From Gordonia rhizosphera NBRC 16068 (GTDB taxonomy: Bacteria; Actinomycetota; Actinomycetes; Mycobacteriales; Mycobacteriaceae): a DNA stretch of 37,941 nt. The position numbers and the translations under genes are program-made. Numbering within the stretch: position 1 is the first letter of the stretch; each line of letters starts with the position of its first letter. Shown in pieces: positions 25,793-36,300 of this stretch. The DNA lies in the NCBI RefSeq assembly GCF_000298195.1, contig NZ_BAHC01000188.1, positions 1-37,941 of the forward strand, given 5' to 3'. Under the pieces are notes generated by a model that did no database searches, was not told the DNA's origin, and saw only the letters and a list, made by a program, of their open reading frames with translations.

Positions 25793-27397
25793 TCAGCTGC
25801 GTTGGCTTAACTGTCGACCCCGTTCGATAGCTGAAGCGATTTCGTCGGCATCTGCCCGTACCTTTTCCATGACCGCGGCATGTGCACCGAACGTCTGGTC
25901 GATCACTCTCCGCGTCTCCTCGACGGTCGCCGCCCACCGATCGAGCGCAATGCTCTCAGCCTGGCGCGCGGCAGCCCGTGCTTGTTGTTCCACCCGCTTC
26001 CGGGCGGCACCTTCGGACGCTGACGTTAGGCGAAAATCGTCGATCATCCCGGCGACTTCAAGAACAACGGGTAGCGCGGCCTGTGCGATGTTGGCAGCCT
26101 GTAGCACACCAGACGCCTTGACCATCGTCGTCGCCGCAGCTCGCTTGCCAAGCGGCTCATTCGCGAGTTTGACGTACTCGCGTAGCCCCTTGACGAGTTG
26201 CGGTCCAATGGCCGCAGCAATATCGGCGATGACCCAGTAATCCGCGCGCTCCTCCGCCGGCTGACTGTCCATCTCGTCAGCATCGGTCGCCAACAGGTTC
26301 TCCAGTCCGCGCCATTCGGGTTCGGCGCGTTGGCTGTCGTCGCCGGCTTGAATCTCCTGCAGCAGACGCTCCAGTTCGCGTGCTTGGGTCTGGTGCCACG
26401 TCGTCAGCGAATCTTGGAGGTCGGCGACTATCTGTGAACGGTCCACATCGAGCCTGATGACCGACCGATCGACCGACTCGTTGAGCACTCCGTGCAGAGC
26501 TGATCGGGCAGCATCGTCAAGCACCTGCAGTTCCTTGGTCGCTCGGTTCAGCCGGTCCGACGATCGCTCCGCTCCCTCCGCAAAACCAGCGATCTGGGCT
26601 CGGTGCTCCTCGAGTTCGGCGACAACGGTGCGGACGGCGGCGATCCAGAATCGTTCGGCTGCCGCGTCCCTCAACGCGGCCAGCGGTCGATCAGCGACGG
26701 CCTTGAGGTCGTCCTCCAGCTGCTGCATGCCATCCCACGGCCTGCTGTCATCCCACACCGAGGGGTCGACGTGGCGATCCGATCCGCCCAGCTGCGAGTA
26801 GTCCTGCGACACGACATAGACCGGTACTGTGCCGTCGAGGTGCAGCGATTCACGGAGCTCGCGCGCCTTCCGCTCGGCGAGTTCGCGGTAGCCGTCAGGA
26901 TCCCCGTCGGCGTCGATGCCCGCCTCATCGAAGCGCGAGATGACGAACCAGAGTGTGCCCGTGTCCCAGCCTGCATCGACGAGCTTGGTCAGCGCGCCGT
27001 GCTCGGCAGTGGCAAGCTGTGGCGTCAGTGTGACGACACCGATGTCAGTCAGGGCGATGGCGTCTGTCGCCGCCGCCGTGTTGGCCCGTCCCCGAACATC
27101 CTCGGCCTCGACAGCGAGCCCTGGGGTGTCGCGAAGGAGGTAGCCGTCGACGTCGATTTCGCTGACCTCAAACGTCTCGTGGCGTGCACTGATGGTCAGC
27201 CAGTCCGGTATCGCTGTACCGGAGTCGACGAGGATGCGACGGATCAGACTACTCTTGCCCGTGTCGTATGAACCGAAGACGGTCACTACCGGTTTCTGTG
27301 CTTGGGCGAGCGATGCCCACCGCGTGTCGAAGGCCTCAAGGTCGACGCCGGGAGCCGACTCCAGCCAGGTGCGCGCGTCATCCACTCGTTGTGTCAT
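25793..27397 (-). CDS. Dynamin-like GTPase, short partner
   Basis: A 534-aa protein whose ATG overlaps the upstream stop as ATGA. The GTPase domain has G1 GSYDTGKSS (42-50), a switch-I-like stretch around TISARHET, G3 DTPG (90-93) and a degenerate G4 SRFD (154-157) in place of N/TKxD. Large helical regions follow (about 225-385 and 450-534), with predicted amphipathic and coiled-coil character, as expected for the stalk of bacterial dynamin-like proteins. A moderately hydrophobic stretch near residues 385-460 (AAIGPQLVKGL, NIAQAALPVVLEVAGM) could touch membrane. Bacterial dynamins often occur as adjacent pairs that co-assemble on membranes (as in Nostoc and LeoBC). Here the partner is the larger tandem-GTPase protein just upstream. 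Membrane surveillance or remodelling during phage attack is inferred. Confidence 0.8.
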   Translation of the reverse strand: MTQRVDDARTWLESAPGVDLEAFDTRWASLAQAQKPVVTVFGSYDTGKSSLIRRILVDSGTAIPDWLTISARHETFEVSEIDVDGYLLRDTPGLAVEAEDVRGRANTAAATDAIALTDIGVVTLTPQLATAEHGALTKLVDAGWDTGTLWFVISRFDEAGIDADGDPDGYRELAERKARELRESLHLDGTVPVYVVSQDYSQLGGSDRHVDPSVWDDSRPWDGMQQLEDDLKAVADRPLAALRDAAAERFWIAAVRTVVAELEEHRAQIAGFAEGAERSSDRLNRATKELQVLDDAARSALHGVLNESVDRSVIRLDVDRSQIVADLQDSLTTWHQTQARELERLLQEIQAGDDSQRAEPEWRGLENLLATDADEMDSQPAEERADYWVIADIAAAIGPQLVKGLREYVKLANEPLGKRAAATTMVKASGVLQAANIAQAALPVVLEVAGMIDDFRLTSASEGAARKRVEQQARAAARQAESIALDRWAATVEETRRVIDQTFGAHAAVMEKVRADADEIASAIERGRQLSQRS

Positions 27398-30300
27398 TGC
27401 TGCACACTCCCATCGTCTTCATTGCTCAAAGCTCGGTATTCGGTCAACAATTCGGCGATCTCGTCTCGCCTACCCCCGCACACGGCGATCTCAGACCCGG
27501 TCGCCTGCATGACACAGTCGAAGCGTTCCCGATGGGTCGCAAGCTCGGTGGTACGGGTGGTGAGTTCGTACATCAGGCTGCCCTGCTCATCGACCATCCC
27601 GGTTGCTGCCTCCATCAGGCGAGCGACTTGAGTCTCGATGAAGTCGACACCGCGGGTGCGTTCTGATTCCACCTTCTGGTCCGCAGAGTGTGCGGCATAC
27701 ATCGAGTAGCCGTCGGCGGCGGCAGCAGCCGCTGCGAGTATCGGCGCTACCTTCGCGATCCGACTGCCGGCTTTGACTGCGCCCCAAGGTTTGAACTTCA
27801 CACCGACTGCTTTGCCTGCGCCGTAGACGACGTCCCGCTTGCCTGCTGCGCGCGCGAACTTGGCCCCGTACTTTCCGACCGAGCCCGCACGCTCAGCGGC
27901 CTGCGCGATGAAGCTCTCTCCCGTCCTCGCTTCGAACCCGGCGCCGAGGTCGATCATCGCTTCGATGGTGGTTGCGGTGTCGATGCGTCGGCCAACCGTT
28001 GACGATTGCTCTCCGCTCCACGAGTTCAGTTCTGTCACAGCCCGCTTGCGGAACTCGCCGATCTTCTCCAGAAGTTCCTCATTCGCGGCCCATTCGTTGA
28101 CGATGGGTTCGAGTTGCTCGAGTGTGTCAGCTGTCAGCTGTCGCACCCTGGACTTTGCCTTGTCGGCTTCGGGACCGATGATCCGGTCCAGTTGTGCCTG
28201 CCAGCCTCGGACCATCAGGTGCGCGTCACGGATTCCGTTGCCGGTCGCGTCGAGTACTCTGCCGGCTTCGTCACAGGACGCTTCCAACTTGATGACCCGT
28301 TCGCCGAGGTCGTTCTGCACCGCGAGAAGCCCGTTGGCGGCGGCGTCGGCATCCGCAATAGTGCAGCCCGCCACCCCAGTCTGCGGCGCCGACGAGGAGA
28401 GTAGATCGGCAAGTGCTCTGACCCCGTCCCACGCGGAGTTCGCGGCGTAGTCGTCCCGCGTGATGTCGACTCTCGCGCCCACTGCGCCAAACGGGTCGCC
28501 GGCAAGCACATGGATCTGCTCCGGCGCGACATCGATGTCCCGTGAGGCGAGGGCTTCCTTCAGCTCAGTGGCTTTCCGCGCCTTCAGCAACTGGAAATCC
28601 GCCGGCGCAGTTGCAGGGTCGACGCCCAGTTCATCAGCGCGATTGACGACGAAGAGGATTCGTCCACCCTTCGCGACGGTGAGATCCGTGCCTTTGGCGA
28701 TCTGTTCGATGAGCGACATGTCACCGATCAGAAGATTAACGTGCAGGACAACGACCACCAAAGATGCGTCGGCGGTAGCCTCCAGGGCGCGAGCGTCGTG
28801 TTCGCTTTGGCCGCTCTGGAATCCGGGCGTGTCGACGAGTGTGATGGTGTCGAGGTCGTAGGCCCGAGCCGTCTGGGTGGCGACGCCGCCCCGTACGTGG
28901 AGATCATCGGGGACGTGGCCGCCCAGTTCGACGAGGAGCCGTTTGACGAGGCTCGACTTACCGGAGCTGTAGTCGCCGACTACCACGACGGTCGGGTTGC
29001 CCGCGGGTGGTGTCACGTCAGAGCCGGAAGGATTGACGCGCTCTATCCACTCCTGCAGAGTCTTTGAGGTGTGCTGTGGCCATGCGTGGCCGAGAAACTC
29101 ATCAAGGTTCTTGGCGTCCGCTAGGTGAGCATTCCCGAAGACGTGGCGCGCTTCATCCGTCAGGTGGTCGACAGCCAGTTCCTGTGCGTGGGAGCCTCGT
29201 TCGAGCCAGTCCTCCCCGAGCCACAAGCTGTTGCCCGACCTGCCGGCGTGACCGGCCTGCACTTGACGTTGCGCGGCCTGCACAACCGTCAGCGGGTCGA
29301 CCGACGGCTCGATCGTGTCGGCCTGTTCGGCCAGCCAGGAGTCAAGGTCCGCGATGTGGACACTCTGCTCGCGCAGGTGCAGTGCGCCTCTCGCCGCAGC
29401 GACGACCAGAGGCCCGCCGACCTTCCATGCTTCCTTGACCAGTTCGGCTTCAAGGCGTGCTTCGATCGAATCGAAATGCGAGCGGACAGCGGTCAGTGCT
29501 TCGCGGATTCCGTCGGAATGTAGTTCGGCACGCCGTTGCGCATCGCTGTCGGCGAAGCGATCGCCTACGAATTTGGCGACTGAGGACACCGCGGTCGCGG
29601 CCACCATCACCGCGAATCCACCCCAGCCCGCCGGATTCCAGAAATTTGCGGCTGAAGGCACAGCGAGAACGACGGTTGCACCGCCGGCAGCCACGCTGAC
29701 CGTTCGGAGTGCCCAGGCTGCGCGTTTCCGAAACATGCTGTCCGAGTTGATCGGGATGCCATCAGCGTTGAGATCTATGTTGACAGGGTTAGCGTGCGCG
29801 ACGCCGGCGGCGAACTTGAACTCGTTCATCAAGTATCCCGCTGTCGCGTCCCAGATCGCATCGACGGCGCGAGCGACATCGTCCTCTCGATGCACACGTG
29901 CTTTGAAGAGCTCCTCGTCGAGGGGCGTCCCCTCGCGAACAGCACGGTTGACCTCGTCCTCCGCCCGTCGGGTGGTCTCCTGCCGGACCGGTTGCAGGTG
30001 CGATTGGATGAGGTGGCGGATGCGTCGCTGAAGTGAGCCTTCCAGCGACTCGGTGAAGGGCTGGTTGCGGGCCTTCTCCAACTCGCCGATCAGTCCGATG
30101 TCCTTGCCCAGGAGTTTCTTCCCGTCCGACGGCGATGGGTAGCCGAGTACCTGGAAGAGCCCGGATACTCTCGCCTCCAGACGAGCGATCTCGGGCGGCG
30201 CGGCGTCCGCGATGTCACCCGCCTCGGACCGCATGCGGGTCAGAAACGCACGCATCCCTTCGCGCAGAGATCTGCGTCGCAGATCTGTACCACCGTGGGC

Positions 30301-31173
30301 GATGGACTCGGTGATCAGCGCCTCGAGGACCGGGAAGTTGGAGTTCTCCAGGAGGTAGTCGACGCCGAAGGTCTCGCGGTCGTGCTCGAAGTTCTTCAAC
30401 GCGGGTCCGTTGAACGGCTCGGTGGCGCGGGCAAATAGTGCTCGCCTGCTCTGGATGGCGACGACGGGTGTACCGCCGAGTCCGATCCGGGCCAGCTCTG
30501 TTCGGATGGTGTCCGTGTGTTCGCGGACACTGCGCGACTGGTTTTCGCGTGCGGAGGAGCTCGATACCTTCGCTGGGTGACGCCACATCTGGTTGCGGAC
30601 GTTCAACACCGCGATGACCGGCTTGCCGTACTGGCGCACCCAACGTGCAACCTTGTCGAACTCGGAGGCCTGCTGGCTTTGGCTGTCGAAACACAGCAGG
30701 ACGACGTCTGCGACCTCAACCGCCTTGCGTGCGGTGTCTTCGAGGTCTGCGCGCCGCTGTGTCCGCCCCCAACCATTGATTCCCGGCGTATCCCACAGCC
30801 GGCACCCTTGCCAGGCGATCTCGGTGACGTCCACCGTCCAGTCCGATTCGCCAGGCGATACGTACCCGCCGTCAAGCTTCCCGAACGCGGACATCAGCGT
30901 GCTCTTGCCGGCCCCGGTCCTACCGAAGAACGCGATGTTGTACGTGTCGAGTACCTGTTGTTGGTGATCTAGGTGAGCCTCGGTGTCTTGTGCAAACTGC
31001 TCGACGAGCCGGTACAGGTCCGACTCATCGGCTCGCGTCCACTTGGAGTGCTTGACCGCTCGCAGTCTCTTTGTCGCGTCGTGCGCGACCTTCCTCAGCT
31101 CGCGCAGTTCCCGCTGGCTGTCATCGATGGCACGCCGTACCTCGACTTGCAGATCGCGGTGTTGATCAGTCAC
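27394..31173 (-). CDS. Tandem dynamin-like GTPase with a membrane hairpin
   Basis: A 1259-aa protein from GTG 31173, overlapping the helicase gene by 8 nt. The first GTPase domain has G1 GRTGAGKST (84-92), G3 DTPG (128-131) and a degenerate G4 around VLNVRN. A helical region with two adjacent hydrophobic segments at about residues 480-530 (VSVAAGGATVVLAVP and GGFAVMVAATAVSSVAKFVG) suggests a membrane hairpin, after which a charged stretch begins. The second GTPase domain has G1 GDYSSGKSS (about 733-741), G3 DTPGF (about 780) and G4 NRAD (about 842). The C-terminus contains another hydrophobic Ala-rich stretch (VAPILAAAAAAADGYSMYAA). Two GTPase domains in one chain is an arrangement found in some bacterial dynamins, such as Bacillus DynA, which helps cells withstand phage-induced lysis. 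A similar membrane-protective or membrane-acting role is inferred. Confidence 0.85.
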   Translation of the reverse strand: MTDQHRDLQVEVRRAIDDSQRELRELRKVAHDATKRLRAVKHSKWTRADESDLYRLVEQFAQDTEAHLDHQQQVLDTYNIAFFGRTGAGKSTLMSAFGKLDGGYVSPGESDWTVDVTEIAWQGCRLWDTPGINGWGRTQRRADLEDTARKAVEVADVVLLCFDSQSQQASEFDKVARWVRQYGKPVIAVLNVRNQMWRHPAKVSSSSARENQSRSVREHTDTIRTELARIGLGGTPVVAIQSRRALFARATEPFNGPALKNFEHDRETFGVDYLLENSNFPVLEALITESIAHGGTDLRRRSLREGMRAFLTRMRSEAGDIADAAPPEIARLEARVSGLFQVLGYPSPSDGKKLLGKDIGLIGELEKARNQPFTESLEGSLQRRIRHLIQSHLQPVRQETTRRAEDEVNRAVREGTPLDEELFKARVHREDDVARAVDAIWDATAGYLMNEFKFAAGVAHANPVNIDLNADGIPINSDSMFRKRAAWALRTVSVAAGGATVVLAVPSAANFWNPAGWGGFAVMVAATAVSSVAKFVGDRFADSDAQRRAELHSDGIREALTAVRSHFDSIEARLEAELVKEAWKVGGPLVVAAARGALHLREQSVHIADLDSWLAEQADTIEPSVDPLTVVQAAQRQVQAGHAGRSGNSLWLGEDWLERGSHAQELAVDHLTDEARHVFGNAHLADAKNLDEFLGHAWPQHTSKTLQEWIERVNPSGSDVTPPAGNPTVVVVGDYSSGKSSLVKRLLVELGGHVPDDLHVRGGVATQTARAYDLDTITLVDTPGFQSGQSEHDARALEATADASLVVVVLHVNLLIGDMSLIEQIAKGTDLTVAKGGRILFVVNRADELGVDPATAPADFQLLKARKATELKEALASRDIDVAPEQIHVLAGDPFGAVGARVDITRDDYAANSAWDGVRALADLLSSSAPQTGVAGCTIADADAAANGLLAVQNDLGERVIKLEASCDEAGRVLDATGNGIRDAHLMVRGWQAQLDRIIGPEADKAKSRVRQLTADTLEQLEPIVNEWAANEELLEKIGEFRKRAVTELNSWSGEQSSTVGRRIDTATTIEAMIDLGAGFEARTGESFIAQAAERAGSVGKYGAKFARAAGKRDVVYGAGKAVGVKFKPWGAVKAGSRIAKVAPILAAAAAAADGYSMYAAHSADQKVESERTRGVDFIETQVARLMEAATGMVDEQGSLMYELTTRTTELATHRERFDCVMQATGSEIAVCGGRRDEIAELLTEYRALSNEDDGSVQQ

Positions 31174-33391
31174 TGTGAAGGCCCTCCTTCGTGTGCCGCT
31201 CTTTGCTCAACTCACGTTCTAAAGTGGAGATCGGCTCTCCCGACTTCTTTACTTTCCACATCGACCACCCATCGACGTTTCCCGCAGCAGGAGCGTCGTA
31301 GAACTCGACCAGCGCCCGGGCGGCGGCGCCCGGATCGTCGAAGTCTCTCCGGCCTTTCACCATGTCCTCGAGCGTGACCTTCCCGGTGCGAGTGTCGAGA
31401 TTGCCGGCGTGGACATACCCCTCGCATTCCATGTAGATCCGCACGGTTTGCGCGACTCCTCGCGCGGCGCCCTTCTCGGCCGGACGCCCGTCTTTGCCCG
31501 GGAGTTGTATATGCCGCAGGCCAAATGGCTGCTTTGGTGCATCCGGCTTGCCGTCAAGTATCAGCGTCGACCGCTGTCTCGATCTCACATCTCCGACGGA
31601 TCGCACCGATCGGGCCCCGCGAAGTCCGTTCAGCACGTCGACAGGCTTGGCGATCGAATTCTCACCGACGCTACTCTGCGCCGATGGCCCGGACTGACGC
31701 GAAGGCGTCTGAATGCCAGGGTCGGACGCAGCGAAATCTGACTCAGAGTCGGGCAGCGAGACCTTCAGCAGCGCGGCGTCGTGGTGCCTGAGAACTTCAT
31801 CCGCGTCGATGCCGGTGAGCGTTGCGATCGCAGGGATATCACGCGGATCTTCACCGTCGAGTCCGAACCGGTGGATCAGGATCTGCGCCTCGAGTGGCTC
31901 CAATTCAAGGAGCGCGGTCAGCAGGATGTCGAGGACTTCTGGGCGCGAGAACCGGGTGGCGTCCACAACGCCGCGCCGAATCTGGGCGGCTCGTCGATGC
32001 ATGACCACAGCTTGTTCGGTGACACTCATGGTGGTCGACGATGCCAACTCCTGGGCATGCGCCAGAGCAGCAGCCGATGTCTCGGAGTTCGTTTCGGGCA
32101 GCCAGACTTCGATGAGCTTGCCGACATCGGCGGCTTCCACTCGAATCTGCTTCTGGGCGATCTCGGTGAGCTGCTCGAGGAATGTTGCGTGCGCACCCAT
32201 ATCGGGATCCTCGGCACTGCCTTCCGCGAACATCACGATGAACACCGCCGGCCGACCATCGCGTTTCGGCCGGATAACCCGACCCATCCGCTGGATCATC
32301 TGCCGCCGAGTTCGACTCGCCGCCAACACAATTCCGACATCTGCTTCGGGAACATCGATACCCTCATCGAGCACCCGCGGTGCAGCCAGGGTGGTGATAC
32401 CACCGTTCTTGAAGGTCTCCAGGAGCGCGATTCTGTTGGTTCGACTCAAATCACTGGTGTAGGGTGCAGCCGCGATGCCTTGGCCCAGAAGGGTTTCCGA
32501 TGCTGATGCGGCGGCCGCCTTCGTCTCGGCGAACACCAGGGTCCGCTCCGACCTATCCAGTCCGCCTGCAATCTCCGCAAGTGCGGCTTCCTTGCCTCTC
32601 ACTGACGCAAGGAGTTCCCGTCGATCAGCGAACGCTTTCAGATATCGGCGTGCGGACCGAGTCGACGGGTCGACACTGAACTCCACACTCGCCAGCGCCT
32701 GGACGTCTTGCAGGTAGGCGCCGAATGGTTCGGGCGTACACCCGAACTTGGAAATGAGCGTGTATCTCTCGGCACGCGCGACCTCATCGAGATGATGATA
32801 CTGGGCGCGTTCTCTCGGCGTGAACGGAACAGGGACAAGCGCCACGTTCACCGGAGCGAGGATGCCGTCATCGTATCCCCGGCGGTAGGTGCAGCCCTCG
32901 ATCTTGTCCTCAAAGAACGGCATCAGCACGCGGTCGATGCCGTCGTCGGAGCGTTCAAACGTGGCGGTCAAGCCGAGCCGCTGCTCGAACACGTCCGACA
33001 GAACGCGGGAGAAACTGTCGGCACCGTATCGGTGGACCTCGTCGGCGACGAGTAGCGCACCGGCGTGTGGGAGTTCGACGTCTGCACCAACGGATGACTG
33101 CACAGTCGAGATCAGGACGTCGAACCGCCTGAAGGAGTCGTTGCTGCCATCACCACGTCGGCCGACGCGACCCGAGAACCCCGAGCGGCGCAACCGCTCA
33201 TACCACTGACGCAGCAAGTCCCGCGACGGGACGACCACGAGCGCCTGCCTGCCTTGCTCGACGGCCGCGATGACGGCGGCAATCCCGACTTCTGTTTTCC
33301 CAGAGCCAGTTACCGCCTCGACGACGGCGCGGTGGCCCAATTGCGCCCACTTGTCGAGGGCTTCCTGCTGCCAGGCGCGCAACTGATTCAT
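31166..33391 (-). CDS. XPB/RadD-like SF2 DEAD-type helicase
   Basis: A 741-aa protein from ATG 33391, chosen because it overlaps the upstream stop as ATGA; the longer frame to 33418 lies inside the preceding gene. It has LRAWQQEALDKW, Walker A EAVTGSGKTEVG (25-36), PSRDLLRQWYERL, the DEVH box in LLVADEVHRYG (117-120) and LGLTATFERSD. Lobe 2 contains TLVFAETKAAAAS, TLAAPRVLDEGIDVPEAD and motif VI RRQMIQRMGRVIRPK, as in XPB/RadD-type SF2 helicases. Residues ~470-560 include a sigma-like or HTH-like segment (LLELEPLEAQILIHRFGLDGED). The last ~130 residues (VRIYMECEGYVHAGNLDT, DGWSMWKVKKSGEPIS) form an unrecognised domain. It probably remodels or unwinds DNA for the nuclease-helicase encoded just upstream. 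Confidence 0.9.
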   Translation of the reverse strand: MNQLRAWQQEALDKWAQLGHRAVVEAVTGSGKTEVGIAAVIAAVEQGRQALVVVPSRDLLRQWYERLRRSGFSGRVGRRGDGSNDSFRRFDVLISTVQSSVGADVELPHAGALLVADEVHRYGADSFSRVLSDVFEQRLGLTATFERSDDGIDRVLMPFFEDKIEGCTYRRGYDDGILAPVNVALVPVPFTPRERAQYHHLDEVARAERYTLISKFGCTPEPFGAYLQDVQALASVEFSVDPSTRSARRYLKAFADRRELLASVRGKEAALAEIAGGLDRSERTLVFAETKAAAASASETLLGQGIAAAPYTSDLSRTNRIALLETFKNGGITTLAAPRVLDEGIDVPEADVGIVLAASRTRRQMIQRMGRVIRPKRDGRPAVFIVMFAEGSAEDPDMGAHATFLEQLTEIAQKQIRVEAADVGKLIEVWLPETNSETSAAALAHAQELASSTTMSVTEQAVVMHRRAAQIRRGVVDATRFSRPEVLDILLTALLELEPLEAQILIHRFGLDGEDPRDIPAIATLTGIDADEVLRHHDAALLKVSLPDSESDFAASDPGIQTPSRQSGPSAQSSVGENSIAKPVDVLNGLRGARSVRSVGDVRSRQRSTLILDGKPDAPKQPFGLRHIQLPGKDGRPAEKGAARGVAQTVRIYMECEGYVHAGNLDTRTGKVTLEDMVKGRRDFDDPGAAARALVEFYDAPAAGNVDGWSMWKVKKSGEPISTLERELSKERHTKEGLHSD

Positions 33392-36300
33392 GAGCGCACC
33401 TTCTCTGGGCGCACCCACGTCAGATCACCGTCGGTGTCCACCTGCTGCAGCCGGCCGTCGGCCGTGAGCGCATTGAGATGCTCGCGCACGTCACCCTCAT
33501 CAAGTCTGGTGATCGCGCTGGCGCGCTGCATGGTCATCGGTACTGATGACCATGCTCCGGCCACCAAGACCTGCCGTATCGTTTCGGCTTTCAGTTCTGC
33601 CGACCGACGATCGGTCGAGTCGGCGGTTTCGGGCTCCCGTGCCTGTTCAGGGACCTTAACCCCAGCGCCGATTTCATCGGCATCGTCCCAGGCCAATTCG
33701 CCATCCGCGACGAGCTGGTCGATGATCCGTTCAACTCGATCGGTTCGCACTTCGAGCTGTCCGGCGAGATCGTCAGGCTCGACGACGCCTACCTTCTCGA
33801 TGTTGTAGAGGACGGCGTCTTTGATCACTTTGTCAGATACCTGCGACTGCAGGACATCTACGGACTCGTTCTGCTGAACCAGATGTCGCGGCGACTCGAC
33901 GTCCACAACCGGCGGCTCGTCGATGGTCGGGTCACTATCAGGTTCCGCCTTTTCGGCGTTGTGATCTGGCGACCGGGGGTTGTCAATCGGAACCGTGGTG
34001 GTCGCCTCAACCGACTGCGGCTGTTCTGGCTCGGCGATCCGTGCGCCCGGATGGATTCCCAGCGCCTTCAGTTCCTCCCACAATCCCGACATCGCCTCGA
34101 CCGGATCGGTGTAGTACTCGGATTCTCGGACGCGCCAGAACGTCCAGCCACACCGACGGAGCTCGGTCTCCCGCTCGAGATCGGCACGGAGCTGTTCGGG
34201 TGTCGTGTGGAACGCATCCCCGTCGCATTCCACGGCGAGGCGCGACGCGCTTCCGGTGACGACCAGGTCGATGCGGCGGTTATTCACTTGTATTTGCGGA
34301 TTCACGTGGTAGCCGCGGGCTGCGATCTCGTTGAACACGCGCTGTTCGAAGAGACTCTCAAAGCGATTGTCCTTACCGTCGTTCGACACGTTCTCCGGCA
34401 TTGGATCCGCCGGCGCCGATCTCGTCGACGTCATGTACTCCAACAGCGAGCGTCGCAAGTCGCCGGCCTTGAGCCGGTCGATGGTGACCGAGTGGAACAG
34501 CCACATCTGGTCCTTGGCCCGGGTGGCACCGACATTGAAACGCTGCTCGAACTCGGTCTTCGTCAGTGACAAGAAGTTCTGTTCAGGGGCCACGACCAGC
34601 GACATGAACACCACATCACGCTCGTCGCCTTGGAAGTCTGGAGGAGTCCCCACCCGGAACCGACGATCGGCCCATTCTTCCTCCGACATCCGACCACGAA
34701 GCGCGTTCTGGATCGCGATGACCTGCGACTGCCCTTGCAGAACAACAACACCCATCGTCTTTCCTGCGTAAGCGGGGTCGTCGATACATGTGAGGATCTG
34801 GTCGGCGATGGCTTGCGCTTCGGCCGAATTGCTGAGCGTCTGACTACTTCCCGACACCGTAGCGCCAGGTACAAACGTCGTGCGGAGTGGCGGAAGTCGG
34901 TCCGATCCGAACTGACGTACCGGCACCAGCGGCGCATCGAGGTAGAACTGGTTACTCGACCAGTTGATGATCTCTGGCATCGATCGGAAGTGCTCACGCA
35001 GCCGCACCACTTGCCCGAAACGTGAACGCAGCAGCGAGAACAGGCTGGATCGCGGCGTGAAGGTCGTTCGGACATGGACTGGCAAATCAGGGAGGTAGCT
35101 ATTTAGGCGTTTGAGGATGTCCTCGAGGCTACCGAGCGCGACTTCGCTGGGCGTGCACTGCTTGTCATCACCAACAACAATGATTCTCGGTGCGAGCCAC
35201 AGCAGATAGAGGTTGGTGATGTCGACCTGACTGGCTTCGTCAACGATGACGACGTCGAACGTTCCGGGTTTCGGCGGAATGGACGCGAGAACCTGTTGCG
35301 TTGGCATCACCCATGCGGGTATCGCGCTCTGCGCTTCGCTCATCGCCTCGCGCGCCGCTTGGCGGTAGATCTCGGCGTACTTGCCGGTGCCTTTGCCGAT
35401 GCTGCGAATGTGGTCGCGGTACGTCTGGAGCGCCGTCACTTCGCTCGCCGTCATGCGTTCGAGGCAACTTCTCCAGGCGCATTGGGCTGCCAGACGGGCA
35501 GTGAACGCGGAGATGTCGTGTGTGGCCACGTCCAGTTCTGCGCTGAGCTGAGCCTCCCTGCCGGGTTGTCGTTGATCGGTGAGCCAGGTACTGGTCACCC
35601 GCCAGTGCCACGCCTCGCTCAGGGTTTCGGCATGGGCCGCCCAGTCATCGGCCGGATTGTCGGCGAGGACTGCATACAGTCCTGGTGCTGCATCACGCAG
35701 TGTGTCGGCAATGCTGTTGGTGGCCAACAGCTCCCGCTGTTGCTGCTGTGCCCGCAGGTAGCTCTGAACTGCGGAATCGAACGCCAGCGCCGATGCCTTC
35801 CGCACAGTCTCGGTGAGCTCGCGAGCTTCAGGAGCGGAAGCATTTCCGAACACCCGATGGAGCTTTTCGACGATCGCCGCGATCTCATCCCGGGCTGCCC
35901 GCCGCTGCATTTCGCGCGTGATTCCAGCAGCGGCGGTCGCGGTGTCGGAGGCTTCGTCGACGCTTCCGATCTGGATCTGGCGGCCGGTGGCGGTGAGAAT
36001 CTCATGCTGCAGTGCAGCGCGGGCGGCCAGCAGCTGCTGGATGTCTCCGAGCTGACTTCGCAGATTGTGCAACGCATTGACTTGCGCTGACCTCGACGGT
36101 GGAGCCTCGAGGTGCACACCGAGTTCGAGCAGTGTGTGTCGTGCCGCATCGACAGCGTCGAGGCAGGTGAGATCCGCGACTACCGTTGCCAGTCCGTTCT
36201 GGTCGGTCACCGGGTCGTCGTCGACGGTCAAGGTCAGCCCAAGCGCGTCGAACGCCTTCTGTTCGTCGGTTCGCCGGAAACGACCTCGCCACTCCGCACC

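Noticed and set aside
25395..26240. A 281-codon plus-strand frame
   Set aside because: It spans two real minus-strand genes and their junction and has a low-complexity composition.
31713..32506. Overlapping plus-strand open frames of 249 and 241 codons
   Set aside because: They are antisense to the XPB-like helicase, whose motifs are clear; their Ser/Arg-rich composition is typical of shadow frames.
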